Shown: positions 14,494 through 22,597 of the stretch, in pieces | How positions within the stretch are numbered: position 1 is the first letter of the stretch | Layout of the letters: each line of letters opens with the position of its first letter | Assembly: GCA_903855945.1 (NCBI GenBank) | Contig: CAIOAK010000131.1 | Coordinates: forward strand, 1 to 42,513 | From: an uncultured Anaeromyxobacter sp. | GTDB taxonomy: Bacteria > Myxococcota > Myxococcia > Myxococcales > Anaeromyxobacteraceae | Reading direction: 5' to 3' | DNA: 42,513 nucleotides | Notes under the pieces: generated by a model | Told to the model about the DNA's origin: nothing | Seen by the model: only the letters and a program-made list of their open reading frames with translations | Database searches by the model: none | Position numbers and translations under genes: made by a program

Positions 14494-15888
14494 CTATCCG
14501 CCCTGCCCGAGCCTCCGCAGCGGCTTGCCGGCCTTCAGGTCGGCCTCGATCCGTTCCAGCGAGATCCCCTTCGTCTCCGGCACGAACCCGGCCACGAACA
14601 CGATCGCCAGCAGGCAGAACGCGGAGAAGACGAAGAAGATGGACGAGTTCCCGTGCTCCTGCATGAAGGTGAGGGAGTTGTCCATGAGGAGCCCGGCGAA
14701 GGTCCAGTTCACCATGGTGGTGACGGTCATCCCCACCTCGCGCCCCTGGATCGGGAAGACCTCGGAGCACACGATCCAGGCCACCGGCCCCCAGGAGACC
14801 GCGAAGCCGAAGATGTAGACGATCACGGCGACGAGCAGGACCGGACCGGACCAGGCCGGGCCCGTGGCGCCCGCCACGTCTCCGATGGCGCGGAAGGCGA
14901 GGCCGGCGGCGACCATGGCGACGAACATGGACGCGGCGCCGACGTAGAGGAGCTTCTTCCGGCCCCACTTCTCGACGAGCCGGATGGCGGGGAACGTGAA
15001 GATCATGTTCACCGTGGGGACGGTCATCATCGCCACGAGCCCGGTGAGCCCCGCGAAGCCGAAGATCCGGGGCGCGTAGTAGATCATCACGTTGATCCCC
15101 ACGAGCTGCTGGAACATCTGCAGCAGGATCCCGACCGCCAGGACCTTCAGGAAGTAGCCCTGGAAGACGATGCGGGTGGAGGTACCCCCCGTCCCCAGGG
15201 ACTTCTCGATGTCCGCGATCTCGGCCGCGACCTCCTCCTCCGTCGCGAGGATCCGCCGCAGGACCACGGTGGCCTCCTCCTTGCGCCCCCCGAGCATGAG
15301 CCAGCGCGGGCTCTCCGGGAGGAAGAGGCTCCCGAGGAGCATCAGGGCGGCGAAGAGCACGATCACCCCGAACATCAGAGGGAGCGCCCGCTCGGGCTTG
15401 ACCACGGCCCGGATGATGAAGACGTTCGAGACGGAGATGACGAAGATGCCGATGGTGATCATCAGCTGGAAGAGCGTCCCCATCGACCCGCGGACCTTCG
15501 TGGGCGCGGTCTCCGACAGGTAGAGCGGGACGACGAACGAGGCGATGCCGACGGCGAAACCGAGCGCCAGCCGGCAGGCCAGCATGACCGCCATGGGGAG
15601 GAGGAACGCGGACAGGAGGGATCCCACGGTGAAGATGAGTCCCGCGAGGACCAGGCTCCTCTTCCGCCCGAGAAACCTGGCGAGCAGCCCGGAGAGGAGC
15701 GCGCCCGCGACGCCGCCCGTCGCCAGGATCGAGGAGTAGTGCTCCGCGCCCCGGGTGTCGAGCCGGTAGACCGTCTGGATGGTCGAGAGCGAGTTGGCGA
15801 TGAAGCCCTGATCGAGCCCGAAGAGCAGGCCGCCGAGCGCTGCGGTGCCGCTGATCAGGAGGACGATCGACCGGTATCCGCCGTTCAT
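14494..15888 (-). CDS. MFS sugar transporter (sugar porter family)
   Basis: A 464-residue sugar:proton symporter-like protein with twelve predicted helices. Family signatures include GLLFGLDQGFIANSL in helix 1, the loop ARFLGRKRSLVLAG, PLYLSETAPTKVRGSMGTLF, the central PESPRWLMLGG, the substrate-binding QQLVGINVMIYYAPRIFGFAG in helix 7, and the C-terminal FVPETKGISLE. These are the classic XylE/GalP/GLUT motifs. The start ATG (15888) follows GGAGGCAAC and overlaps the stop of the upstream hexokinase gene by four bases (ATGA), so the two are cotranscribed. The pair would import a hexose and phosphorylate it on entry; glucose is the likeliest substrate by inference. A weak GGCGG/CCGCC hairpin covers its 3' end. 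Confidence 0.94.
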   Translation of the reverse strand: MNGGYRSIVLLISGTAALGGLLFGLDQGFIANSLSTIQTVYRLDTRGAEHYSSILATGGVAGALLSGLLARFLGRKRSLVLAGLIFTVGSLLSAFLLPMAVMLACRLALGFAVGIASFVVPLYLSETAPTKVRGSMGTLFQLMITIGIFVISVSNVFIIRAVVKPERALPLMFGVIVLFAALMLLGSLFLPESPRWLMLGGRKEEATVVLRRILATEEEVAAEIADIEKSLGTGGTSTRIVFQGYFLKVLAVGILLQMFQQLVGINVMIYYAPRIFGFAGLTGLVAMMTVPTVNMIFTFPAIRLVEKWGRKKLLYVGAASMFVAMVAAGLAFRAIGDVAGATGPAWSGPVLLVAVIVYIFGFAVSWGPVAWIVCSEVFPIQGREVGMTVTTMVNWTFAGLLMDNSLTFMQEHGNSSIFFVFSAFCLLAIVFVAGFVPETKGISLERIEADLKAGKPLRRLGQGG

Positions 15889-17144
15889 GTTGCCTCCGAC
15901 TTCCGTGGCACTTCCGATGCGATCGCAGCGATGATCGCCGCGCCGATGCCCGACCCGTCATGGGCCAGCTCGAAGCGGACCTCCCTCGCTCGTTCCCCCA
16001 TCCCCTGCGCCAGGAACGCGGACATCGCCTCCCGGTATCCCGGGAACTTCTCGAAGAGGGAGCCGTCGATCGCCGCGACCCGTTCCCCCGGGGCCTGCTC
16101 GCCCCGCCAGAGCAGCACCGCGGCGATCGCCGTGGCGGCGAGGTGGGCGGAGCGGGTCGTGACGAGCTCCGCGACGGCCCGGGCGACCCGGTCGCCGCCG
16201 GTGGGCGATCCCGCGACGAGCCGGGAAAGGTGCTCGCTCGTGAGGGAGTACGGGGCGCCGACCGGCGCCGGGACGAGCCCCTCCCGCGCGAGCTGGTCGA
16301 GGACCAGGCGGACGATCTCGCCGAGATACATCCCGGAGACCGCCTTCTCGAAGAGCTGGCTTCCCGGGTTGGCGGAGGCGGCGTCGAGCGCCCGGTCGAA
16401 GGAGTTCCCCGCGAACCCGGCGAATCCTCCCCACTCGATGTTGACGATGACGCCATCCTTCCCCTTCTCGGGATAGCAGGCGTTCGTGCCCGTCCCCAGG
16501 ATGACCCCGAGCTCGCACCCCTCCCGCTCGTAGCTCCGGGCGACGAGCGTCCCCACGGTGTCGTTCACGAGCGCCTCCACCGAGACGCCGCCGAGTCCGC
16601 GCCTCCGGAGCGCAGCCTCCAGGAGCACCACCACGTCCTTCCCTTCCACTCCACTCGCGGTGAACCCCTTCGTCCACTGGATGAGCGCGCCCGATCGGAT
16701 CCCGGTCTGGCGCACGGGGAACGAGAAGGTGAATCCGAGTCCGTACTTCCCGTCGCGCGGGAGCCCGCTCCCGGAGAGGAAGGCGTCGAGCGACGCCGCG
16801 ACGAAGTCGAAGAGGGCGACGCCGTCCCCCCCCATGTCCTCCCTCGGGATGGCGGCACGCGTCGCGCGCACGACCTCGAACGACCGATCGCCGGAGAGTT
16901 CCACCGCCAGGACGCGGAAGTTGGTCCCGCCGAGATCGAGCGCCAGGAACCTGCCCTTCTCCCGCCCGGTCGGCCGCCGCGTGAAGGAGGAGAGCATCTT
17001 GAGCGAGCTCGCCCGGCCGGCCAGACCGCTTCGCATCTCCTCGTGGAACCGGGCCACGAGCCGCCCGGCAGCCGCCTCATCGAACAGGAAATCTTTCCGG
17101 AGGGACTCGAGGCGATCCTCCAGCGAAGAACCGGGAGTGCTCAT
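15885..17144 (-). CDS. Hexokinase of the eukaryotic type (hexokinase_1/hexokinase_2 domains)
   Basis: A 419-residue hexokinase with the eukaryotic rather than bacterial-glucokinase signature set. It has LALDLGGTNFRVLAVEL (phosphate 1), FTFSFPVRQTG and WTKGF in the small domain, EALVNDTVGTLVARSY with the catalytic Asp, GVILGTGTNACYPE (phosphate 2), and VNIEWGGFAG with the sugar-binding Glu. It would phosphorylate glucose or related hexoses with ATP. Length fits a single-unit 45-50 kDa hexokinase. Such enzymes occur only patchily in bacteria, so the gene is of interest for transfer. The start ATG at 17144 has TACGTC eight bases upstream. It overlaps the downstream sugar transporter gene by four bases. 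Confidence 0.93.
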   Translation of the reverse strand: MSTPGSSLEDRLESLRKDFLFDEAAAGRLVARFHEEMRSGLAGRASSLKMLSSFTRRPTGREKGRFLALDLGGTNFRVLAVELSGDRSFEVVRATRAAIPREDMGGDGVALFDFVAASLDAFLSGSGLPRDGKYGLGFTFSFPVRQTGIRSGALIQWTKGFTASGVEGKDVVVLLEAALRRRGLGGVSVEALVNDTVGTLVARSYEREGCELGVILGTGTNACYPEKGKDGVIVNIEWGGFAGFAGNSFDRALDAASANPGSQLFEKAVSGMYLGEIVRLVLDQLAREGLVPAPVGAPYSLTSEHLSRLVAGSPTGGDRVARAVAELVTTRSAHLAATAIAAVLLWRGEQAPGERVAAIDGSLFEKFPGYREAMSAFLAQGMGERAREVRFELAHDGSGIGAAIIAAIASEVPRKSEAT

Positions 17145-17225
17145 CGAGAACAGACGTATTCCATTTCACGTCGAAGATCTACGGGCCGATGGTCCTGCTT
17201 CGACCGGTGGTGTAAAAGGGAAGGT

Positions 17226-18101
17226 ATGCGATCCAAGGCAATTTCCTCCCCTGGCCTTCGCCTCCTCCCGCTCCTCCTCCTCCTGCTCGCCCTCCCCTAC
17301 CGGGCCGGGGCGCAGACCGCGTACAACCCGGAGTTCCTCGGCAACGCCGCGCCGGCGCCGCGCACCGGCTTCAGTCCCAAGATCTTCCTCGACTATTTCA
17401 ACCAGAACTCGATCTCGGGCAACGACGTCGAGCTGGCGGTCGAGCCGCAGTACTGGATCGCGGGGTTCTCCGGCAACACGGCCAAGGACTGGCTCCAGTT
17501 CCTGGTCCACGTCCCGGTCGGGTACCGCTCCCAGGACCTCGGCGGGACCACCAGTTCCTCCTTCAGCCTCGGATCGATCGGCGTCCAGGCCGAGTCCTTC
17601 GTGAACCTCGCCAGCGGGAAGGACGCGGTGTGGTGGTTCGACAACGGCCTCGCGGTGGGCCTCCCCACCTCCACCGGCGTGCAGGGGCTTCGGATCGGAG
17701 GCAATTCCTTCTCGGTCACCTGGTTCCAGGAGAACTACGTCAGGCTCGGCGCCTGGATCTTCTCGGTCTCCCCGATCGCCCTCACCTACTCCTTCCAGGA
17801 CGTCGCCACCGGGGTGACCCCGGGCCTTTCGATGGGCGTCATGAACAGCGCGTTCGGCTACGAGGTCTCCGACGTCGTGACCCTCGGCGTCACCACGGCC
17901 TACCTGCTCGGCAACCTGGCCGGCTCCAACGACGGAACGGGGAAGACGCTGGGCGTCACGCAGCGGCTCTACGTCGGCCCGGCCTTCTGCTTCTCCTTCC
18001 CGAACGACATCGCCCTCCAGGCGAGCATCATGATCGACGTCTACACGCAGAACACCACCCGTGGGCAGGGCGTCGCCGTCGCCTTCTGGCACATGTTCTG
18101 A
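17226..18101 (+). CDS. Outer-membrane beta-barrel protein (transporter/phenol-degradation MetA-like)
   Basis: A 291-residue precursor with a long Leu-rich signal peptide cleaved near RAGAQ (about 30). The mature protein alternates polar/hydrophobic residues throughout, with many aromatic girdle residues, e.g. WIAGFSGNTAKDWLQFLVHV and SFSLGSIGVQAESF. It ends in VAFWHMF, a C-terminal phenylalanine strand recognised by the BAM machinery. The pattern fits the 12-14-strand transporter/MetA_deg clan of barrels. The ATG at 17226 follows AAAAGGGAAGG. It is divergent from the hexokinase gene (81-base gap), so a role in sugar uptake across the outer membrane is possible. The next gene (18108) starts 6 bases downstream, suggesting cotranscription with the envelope genes. 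Confidence 0.82.
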   Translation: MRSKAISSPGLRLLPLLLLLLALPYRAGAQTAYNPEFLGNAAPAPRTGFSPKIFLDYFNQNSISGNDVELAVEPQYWIAGFSGNTAKDWLQFLVHVPVGYRSQDLGGTTSSSFSLGSIGVQAESFVNLASGKDAVWWFDNGLAVGLPTSTGVQGLRIGGNSFSVTWFQENYVRLGAWIFSVSPIALTYSFQDVATGVTPGLSMGVMNSAFGYEVSDVVTLGVTTAYLLGNLAGSNDGTGKTLGVTQRLYVGPAFCFSFPNDIALQASIMIDVYTQNTTRGQGVAVAFWHMF

Positions 18102-18107
18102 CGAGGA

Positions 18108-19196
18108 ATGGTGCGCACGAGGCAACTGCGGGACACGCGTCACCGGCACGGGCTGACCCTCGTCCTCCTGCTCGGCGCCGTCGGCCTCGCCGGCCACGCT
18201 CTCGCCGAGCCCAGGCCGGACGGGGAGCGCGAGACCTTCGTGAACGAGGTCCGGCAGCGCTTCCCCGAGTCCCAGTTCATCGTGGGCGTGGGCGAGAGCG
18301 ACCTCTCCGCCGCCGGCGCCGAGTCCCGGGCCGTCGCCGACGTCGCCGCGGCGATCCGGAGCAGCGTGGAGCGGACCTTCCGTGCGGTGGAGCAAGGGAG
18401 CTTCGGCCCCGGCGTCGCCCGGGTCGATTTGCGAACGCTCGACGAGATCCAGCAGAAGGTCGAGACGACCGCGGGCGCGCACATTCATCCCCGACGGGAG
18501 TTGACCCGGCGGATCGGCGGCGGATGGCTCGCGGCCGCGACGGCCTCGCGCGCCGAACTGGACGCCCGCTACGTCACGGAGGCCGGGCCGCTGACGAGCC
18601 GGTTGTCCACGGCCCAGGACCGGATCCTCTCGAGCCGGAGCTGGATCGAGGGAGCCCCCGCCTGGTGCGAGATCCGGCCCCTGGAGGCGAGGATCCAGCT
18701 CCTGAGCCAGGAGCGGCTCGCCGTGAGCGGGAAGGTGCTCTGGACCCCCGAGTTGCAGGAGCGAAGCCGCCAGGTGGGCGCGGTCCACGGCGCGGCCCGC
18801 TCGACGCTTCGGGTCAACGTGATGCGCCTCCCCGACGGGGGCGAAGAGGACCCGTCCGACCGGGTGGTGAAGGCGGTCCGGAAGGCTGGATGGGAGGCCG
18901 GCACCGCAGGGGAGGCCTCGTGCAGCCCCGGCGGCCTGATCCTCCAGCCCGTGCTCTCCCGGGAATGCCGCCGGACCGCCATCGGGCTCCAGAATTGCGA
19001 GGTGGCGCTGCGGATCGAGGGGCGCGCCTGCGACGGAGGCAAGCTCCTCTTCACGGCGAGCCGGTCCGCAACGGGGTCCGACTCCCGGGACGCGGCGCGG
19101 GCCGAGCGCGCTGCGCGGAAGAAGCTGGAGGTCGCGGCCGTGGCGGACGACGCGGCCGCGCGCACCCTGGGTGTGCTGGGTGAGTGTTCGCCATGA
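18108..19196 (+). CDS. Secreted LPP20/FlgP-like domain protein
   Basis: A 362-residue protein with an atypically long basic N-region and a signal-anchor helix (about 15-33, ending AGHALA). Next comes a domain starting FPESQFIVGVGES, then an Ala/Arg helix (SRAVADVAAAIRSSV). This opening, a short hydrophobic strand with GVG then a helix of sequential A/R residues, is the LPP20-family pattern. It closely parallels SKFLTGVGSADERGVAESRA in the protein at 23626-24654. The later part contains LRVNVMRLPDGG and two cysteine-containing strands that look like a second small domain. No lipobox. Its stop is 32 bases from the next gene, which appears to have its own promoter. It faces the minus-strand lipoprotein operon that carries its relatives. 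Confidence 0.72.
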   Translation: MVRTRQLRDTRHRHGLTLVLLLGAVGLAGHALAEPRPDGERETFVNEVRQRFPESQFIVGVGESDLSAAGAESRAVADVAAAIRSSVERTFRAVEQGSFGPGVARVDLRTLDEIQQKVETTAGAHIHPRRELTRRIGGGWLAAATASRAELDARYVTEAGPLTSRLSTAQDRILSSRSWIEGAPAWCEIRPLEARIQLLSQERLAVSGKVLWTPELQERSRQVGAVHGAARSTLRVNVMRLPDGGEEDPSDRVVKAVRKAGWEAGTAGEASCSPGGLILQPVLSRECRRTAIGLQNCEVALRIEGRACDGGKLLFTASRSATGSDSRDAARAERAARKKLEVAAVADDAAARTLGVLGECSP

Positions 19197-19215
19197 CGCC
19201 CCTGCCCCGCTCGGG

Positions 19216-19221
19216 TACCAT
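19216..19221 (+). promoter_or_regulatory. -10 box (TACCAT) for gene 19229
   Basis: TACCAT ends 7 bases before the ATG at 19229. It supports this start over an in-frame ATG at 19193 within the previous gene's last codons. Confidence 0.4.
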
Positions 19222-19228
19222 CGCGAGG

Positions 19229-20197
19229 ATGCGCCTCCTCGTGCTGTTCCTCGCTCTGCTCGCGCCGCCGTGCCTCTCCTGGGCCCAGGCTCCCGCGCGT
19301 CGCGTCGCGGTGCTGGAATTCCAGGCCTCCTGGTCCGGGGCGTGCGGGGAGTCGCGGAAGCTCCGGCCCGACGAGGTCGAGGCCTGCGAGTTCCTCGGCC
19401 TTCTCGCCGACGAGGCCCGCGCCGGAGCCCTCCAGGCCCTGCCTCCGCAGAAGTACGTGGTGATGACGCGCGAGAACACCGCCCAGCTGATGAAGGACGC
19501 GGGACTCTCCCCGGCCGGGACCGAGGGGGAGAGCGAGGTGGAGACGGCCCGGCTCATCGGCGCCGACCTCGTCCTCTCCGGCATCGCCTCCCGCCTCTCG
19601 AACAGCTGGGTCGTGACGGCCAAGCTGCACGACGTGAAGTCCGCGGCGCTGCTCGGAACCGCCAAGGCCGTGGCGACGACGACGCTCGCGGTGATGAACA
19701 CGGTCCGGACCGAGGTTTCGCGCGTGGTGAAGGAGGCCGTCGATCAGGCCGCGCGGGACGATGCCCATTCGGCCGGCCCGGCGAGCCGGGCGGCGGCCTG
19801 TCCCGCCGGCCAGGTGCGCATCCGGACCCGCTGCTGCTGGCCGGGCCAGGAGGAGGGCCCCTCGGGGCGATGCGAGGGGATCCCGCGGTGCCCGGCCGGC
19901 ACGCTTCCGCTCCCCGACCTGGAGTCGCCCACCTGCCTCGCGCTTCCCCCCCCCGCGCGCAGCCCGGCCGATGACGGCCTGTGCGAAGGCAAGACCCCAC
20001 ACGCCTATGCGTGCGATCTCGGGGGATTCCTCAAGGGGCAGCCGCGGGTCGACCTGACGATGGAGGAGATCGCGCTCATCCGGGCCCGCTGGACGGCTGC
20101 GGCGCGGGAGTCCTGCACCGTCCGCGCGACCGCTGGGCGGTGCACGGGACTCGCCGCTTCAGGCGCGGGCAAGGTCGAGCGCTGGTGCTGCCCCTGA
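19229..20197 (+). CDS. Secreted TolB-N/FlgO-like protein with Cys-rich C-terminus
   Basis: A 322-residue protein with a signal peptide (about 1-20, ending LSWAQA). The domain at about 24-165 begins RRVAVLEFQASW and continues through LPPQKYVVMTRENTAQLMKD and ARLIGADLVLSGIASRL. This is the alpha/beta pattern of the TolB N-terminal/CsgG/FlgO group, which build or brace outer-membrane assemblies. The C-terminal half is rich in cysteine (CPAGQVRIRTRCCWPGQ, CEGIPRCPAG, ending VERWCCP), likely disulfide-bonded and surface- or periplasm-located; it resembles small knotted repeats but no family was recognised. The gene follows the LPP20-like gene in the same orientation and converges on the minus-strand lipoprotein operon across a palindromic terminator. 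Confidence 0.72.
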   Translation: MRLLVLFLALLAPPCLSWAQAPARRVAVLEFQASWSGACGESRKLRPDEVEACEFLGLLADEARAGALQALPPQKYVVMTRENTAQLMKDAGLSPAGTEGESEVETARLIGADLVLSGIASRLSNSWVVTAKLHDVKSAALLGTAKAVATTTLAVMNTVRTEVSRVVKEAVDQAARDDAHSAGPASRAAACPAGQVRIRTRCCWPGQEEGPSGRCEGIPRCPAGTLPLPDLESPTCLALPPPARSPADDGLCEGKTPHAYACDLGGFLKGQPRVDLTMEEIALIRARWTAAARESCTVRATAGRCTGLAASGAGKVERWCCP

Positions 20198-20198
20198 T

Positions 20199-20213
20199 AG
20201 CGCCCGGGGCGCT
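20199..20213. terminator. Bidirectional terminator hairpin between convergent genes
   Basis: AGCGCCC G GGGCGCT is a perfect 7-base inverted repeat (as RNA, a 6-pair stem with a CGG loop) in the 27 bases between the stops at 20197 and 20225. Position favours termination in both directions, although no T-run is present. Confidence 0.5.
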
Positions 20214-20224
20214 GTGACGTCCCG

Positions 20225-20662
20225 TCAGCGGTAGTCCTTGGGCGTCACCGCGGGCATCTCCGGTCTTCCCTGTTCCCCCTTCGGGGCGGTGCCCTCCCGG
20301 AAGAACGGCTGGAAGACCGAGAGCCGGACCTTGCCCTTGCCGGAGACGTTGCAGAACCGGTAGGCGAAGCTCGACAGGCCCGAGAACGGGATCCACTTGT
20401 GGGTGTCCTTCTCCGGACCGGTGAAGAGCACGAGGTGGATCAGCGTGGGGTGGCCGCTGTCGTCGAAGACGATGTCCATCGTGTCGAGCTCGCTTCGGTA
20501 CTCCTCGCGCTCCCCGTTCTGGTACCGGAGCTTGACCACGATGCTCGTCTTGGCGTCGCACTCCTGGTGAACTTCCACCTTCGCCGGGGGGGGCTTGGGC
20601 GCCGCCGCCGACAGGACGGGAACGACCAAGGCCGCGACCACGACCAGCAGCAAGATTCGCAC
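20225..20662 (-). CDS. Small secreted protein, unknown function
   Basis: A 145-residue protein with a signal peptide ending in LSAAAP (about residue 22). The mature part has two cysteines (about 35 and 104) and beta-rich segments: SIVVKLRYQNG, TLIHLVLFTG, FAYRFCNVSGKGKVRLSVFQ. I do not recognise the family. The GTG start at 20662 is preceded by GGGAGG; an in-frame GTG at 20677, overlapping the upstream gene's TGA, is the alternative. It is the last gene of the lipoprotein operon and ends 11 bases before the terminator. Confidence 0.72.
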   Translation of the reverse strand: MRILLLVVVAALVVPVLSAAAPKPPPAKVEVHQECDAKTSIVVKLRYQNGEREEYRSELDTMDIVFDDSGHPTLIHLVLFTGPEKDTHKWIPFSGLSSFAYRFCNVSGKGKVRLSVFQPFFREGTAPKGEQGRPEMPAVTPKDYR

Positions 20663-20673
20663 GTGTCCTCCCG

Positions 20674-21594
20674 TCACTTGAAGCGGACCAGGTCGCCCAC
20701 GCGGATCGACCAGTTGCGGAACTGATCATCGTCGTCCTGGTCCCCGGAGGCTCCGGGATCCCTGCCGGCCGGATCCCCGCCCCGGGCGTTGCTTCGCTTC
20801 ACCGGCCGGCTGATCTGGGCACGGCACATCCTGGGCTCGACGGCGGTGATGTACACCTCGGCGATGATGGCCCGGTCGCTCAGCTGCTCGCCCGTGGTCG
20901 GATCGGCGATGGTGTCCCCGGTGGCGTAGATGAGGGCGGCCATGCCCTTCCGGATGTTCTTGTCCTCGCCGGCGGTGATGACCACCTCGCCGCTGCTCAC
21001 CGACTGGATCCGGGCGCCGGTGATGGCGTCCTTGTCCGGGATGGCGTCCCGGACGCCCTGGGCGAGCTTCCCGATGTCGGCCCCGTCCACCTCGACGTCG
21101 AGGGTGCCGCGGTAGTTCACCTCCAGACGGCTCGCGTACATCACCGCCTCGGAGTAGACGTTGATGAGCCGGACGTCGATCGACATCTTGTGATCCTGGG
21201 GCGAGAAGCGGGTGATGCTCCCCACCAGCATCCCGTCGATCTTGTGGTCATCCCGCAGGACCCGGATCTCCTGCTCCACCTCGCGCGAGGACTTGTTGCG
21301 CAGCTGCCCGCGGTCGAAGATGTCGTAGCGCTTCGACTCGAAGAGCTTGGTGGTCAGGATGTCCGGGATGGTGCGGACGAGGTCACCGGCCGAGTTGGTC
21401 TGGTCGGTGAAGTCGAGCACCGCGATGCGGAACTTGTAGGACGAGGGCGGCGGCCGGAGCGCGCGGCGCGGGGGAGTCGGCGGGACGAGGACGGGGGTGT
21501 CCACGACCGGGTCGTTGACCACCACGTACTTGGGCGAGCAACCAAGCACTCCCACGGCCAGGAGAAGGACCAACCCAAGGTTCGGCTTCAGCAC
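20674..21594 (-). CDS. CsgG-like lipoprotein with FlgT-like C-terminal domain
   Basis: A 306-residue lipoprotein precursor with lipobox VLGC (Cys19). After a Pro-rich linker comes a CsgG/TolB-type domain (about 55-160) starting FRIAVLDFTDQTNSAGDLV, then LTTKLFESKRYDIFDRGQL, IDGMLVGSITRFS and DVRLINVYSEAVMYAS. These are the strand-helix elements CsgG uses to make the curli pore and FlgT uses in the flagellar outer-membrane ring. A small beta domain follows (about 190-265) with SSGEVVITAGEDKNIRKGM and DTIADPTTGEQL, the FlgT-C-like barrel. A Gly/Asp/Arg-rich tail precedes a final hydrophobic WSIRVGDLVRF strand. The GTG start at 21594 lies behind GGGAGG and overlaps the upstream gene's stop. No csgA/csgE or flagellar gene is present here. 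Confidence 0.82.
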   Translation of the reverse strand: MLKPNLGLVLLLAVGVLGCSPKYVVVNDPVVDTPVLVPPTPPRRALRPPPSSYKFRIAVLDFTDQTNSAGDLVRTIPDILTTKLFESKRYDIFDRGQLRNKSSREVEQEIRVLRDDHKIDGMLVGSITRFSPQDHKMSIDVRLINVYSEAVMYASRLEVNYRGTLDVEVDGADIGKLAQGVRDAIPDKDAITGARIQSVSSGEVVITAGEDKNIRKGMAALIYATGDTIADPTTGEQLSDRAIIAEVYITAVEPRMCRAQISRPVKRSNARGGDPAGRDPGASGDQDDDDQFRNWSIRVGDLVRFK

Positions 21595-22481
21595 TGTGTC
21601 CTCCCATTCTCCATCCAGTAGCAGGGCTTGGGCAGCGACGGCGGAGTTGCGGGGACCATCTGCTGGCGGGCGTAGTCCCAGCGATCGACGCTGGTCGCGG
21701 CGGGAGCCCGCGGCTCGGCGCCCGTGGAGGGCGGGGGCGGACGGGTCTTCTGGATCGCCCAGGCGTTGGCCTGCGCCGGCTGATCGACCTGCGTCGCCTG
21801 GATCCACTCGTCGCGCGCCAGCCCCTCTCGTCCGGTCATCTGGTAGACGTACCCGAGCAGGTTGTGGACGTTGGCCCGGTTCCATCCCTGGGCGAGCAGG
21901 TACTTGAGGGTCTTCTCCGCCTCGGCCCACTGCTGCTTCCGGACCTTCATCTCGGCCTGGTAGTAGGAGATCTGCGCGTCGTACTTGTTCACGTCGGAGG
22001 CGCGAGACAGGTAGTTCTGGGCTCGCGTGAAGTACTGCTCCCGGTCCGAGACGTCGGGATCGAGGTCGTAGATGCGCAGGCTGATCACCGTGAGGTTGAT
22101 GAGCGCATAGGAGAGGCTGGGGTCGAGCTGCAGCGCCGCCTCGTAGCAGACCTGCGCCTGCTTCCACCTGGACATCGCCTGCTGGACGGTGGAGGCCGCC
22201 CTCTGCTGTTGCCGGCGGGCAATCGAGCCCACCTCATCCGCGCTCACGGGTGGGGAGGGATCGAATCGGGGAAGCCGCGTCGCCAGGAGTTCGTCCCGGT
22301 AGACGTCGGCCTGATCGAGCATCTTGTCGGAACTCGGCCGGCGAGACGAGCCCTCGCAGGTGGAGGAGGCCGCCTCGGGATTGGGCCTGACGCCGTCCGA
22401 GGGATTGACGAAGACGAGGTGCGTCCCGCAACCGGATATGGCGAGGCCGACCGCAATGAGGGAGAGCTTCTTCGTACGCAT
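21588..22481 (-). CDS. TPR lipoprotein
   Basis: A 297-residue lipoprotein precursor with lipobox ISGC (Cys18). The middle (about 95-230) is helical with TPR-like pairs: AMSRWKQAQVCYEAALQLDP, then AQNYLSRASDVNKYDAQISY, then AEKTLKYLLAQG and VHNLLGYVYQMTGREGLARD. TPR proteins scaffold multi-protein complexes. The C-terminus is Pro-rich with a final CYWMENGRTQC. The start ATG at 22481 follows AGGGGTG. Its stop overlaps the start of the CsgG-like gene by a few bases, so coupling is likely. A strong hairpin (22539-22564) lies in its leader, separating it from the upstream LPP20 gene. Confidence 0.82.
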   Translation of the reverse strand: MRTKKLSLIAVGLAISGCGTHLVFVNPSDGVRPNPEAASSTCEGSSRRPSSDKMLDQADVYRDELLATRLPRFDPSPPVSADEVGSIARRQQQRAASTVQQAMSRWKQAQVCYEAALQLDPSLSYALINLTVISLRIYDLDPDVSDREQYFTRAQNYLSRASDVNKYDAQISYYQAEMKVRKQQWAEAEKTLKYLLAQGWNRANVHNLLGYVYQMTGREGLARDEWIQATQVDQPAQANAWAIQKTRPPPPSTGAEPRAPAATSVDRWDYARQQMVPATPPSLPKPCYWMENGRTQC

Positions 22482-22538
22482 GGTCACCCCTTGTAGAAGC
22501 GCGATGGAAGCAGACGCACTCTTGCCATTCAAGGTCCC

Positions 22539-22564
22539 GCCGGACCGGCATCGACCGGTCCGGC
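22539..22564 (-). terminator. Perfect 10-base hairpin inside the lipoprotein gene cluster
   Basis: GCCGGACCGG, loop CATCGA, CCGGTCCGGC: ten perfect pairs in the 116-base gap between the LPP20 lipoprotein and TPR lipoprotein genes. No T-run follows on either strand, so it may act as an attenuator, RNA-processing site or protein-binding palindrome rather than a simple terminator. Confidence 0.45.
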
Positions 22565-22597
22565 AGGAGGCACGGCGGAGCCCCGTCCTGACCGAGG

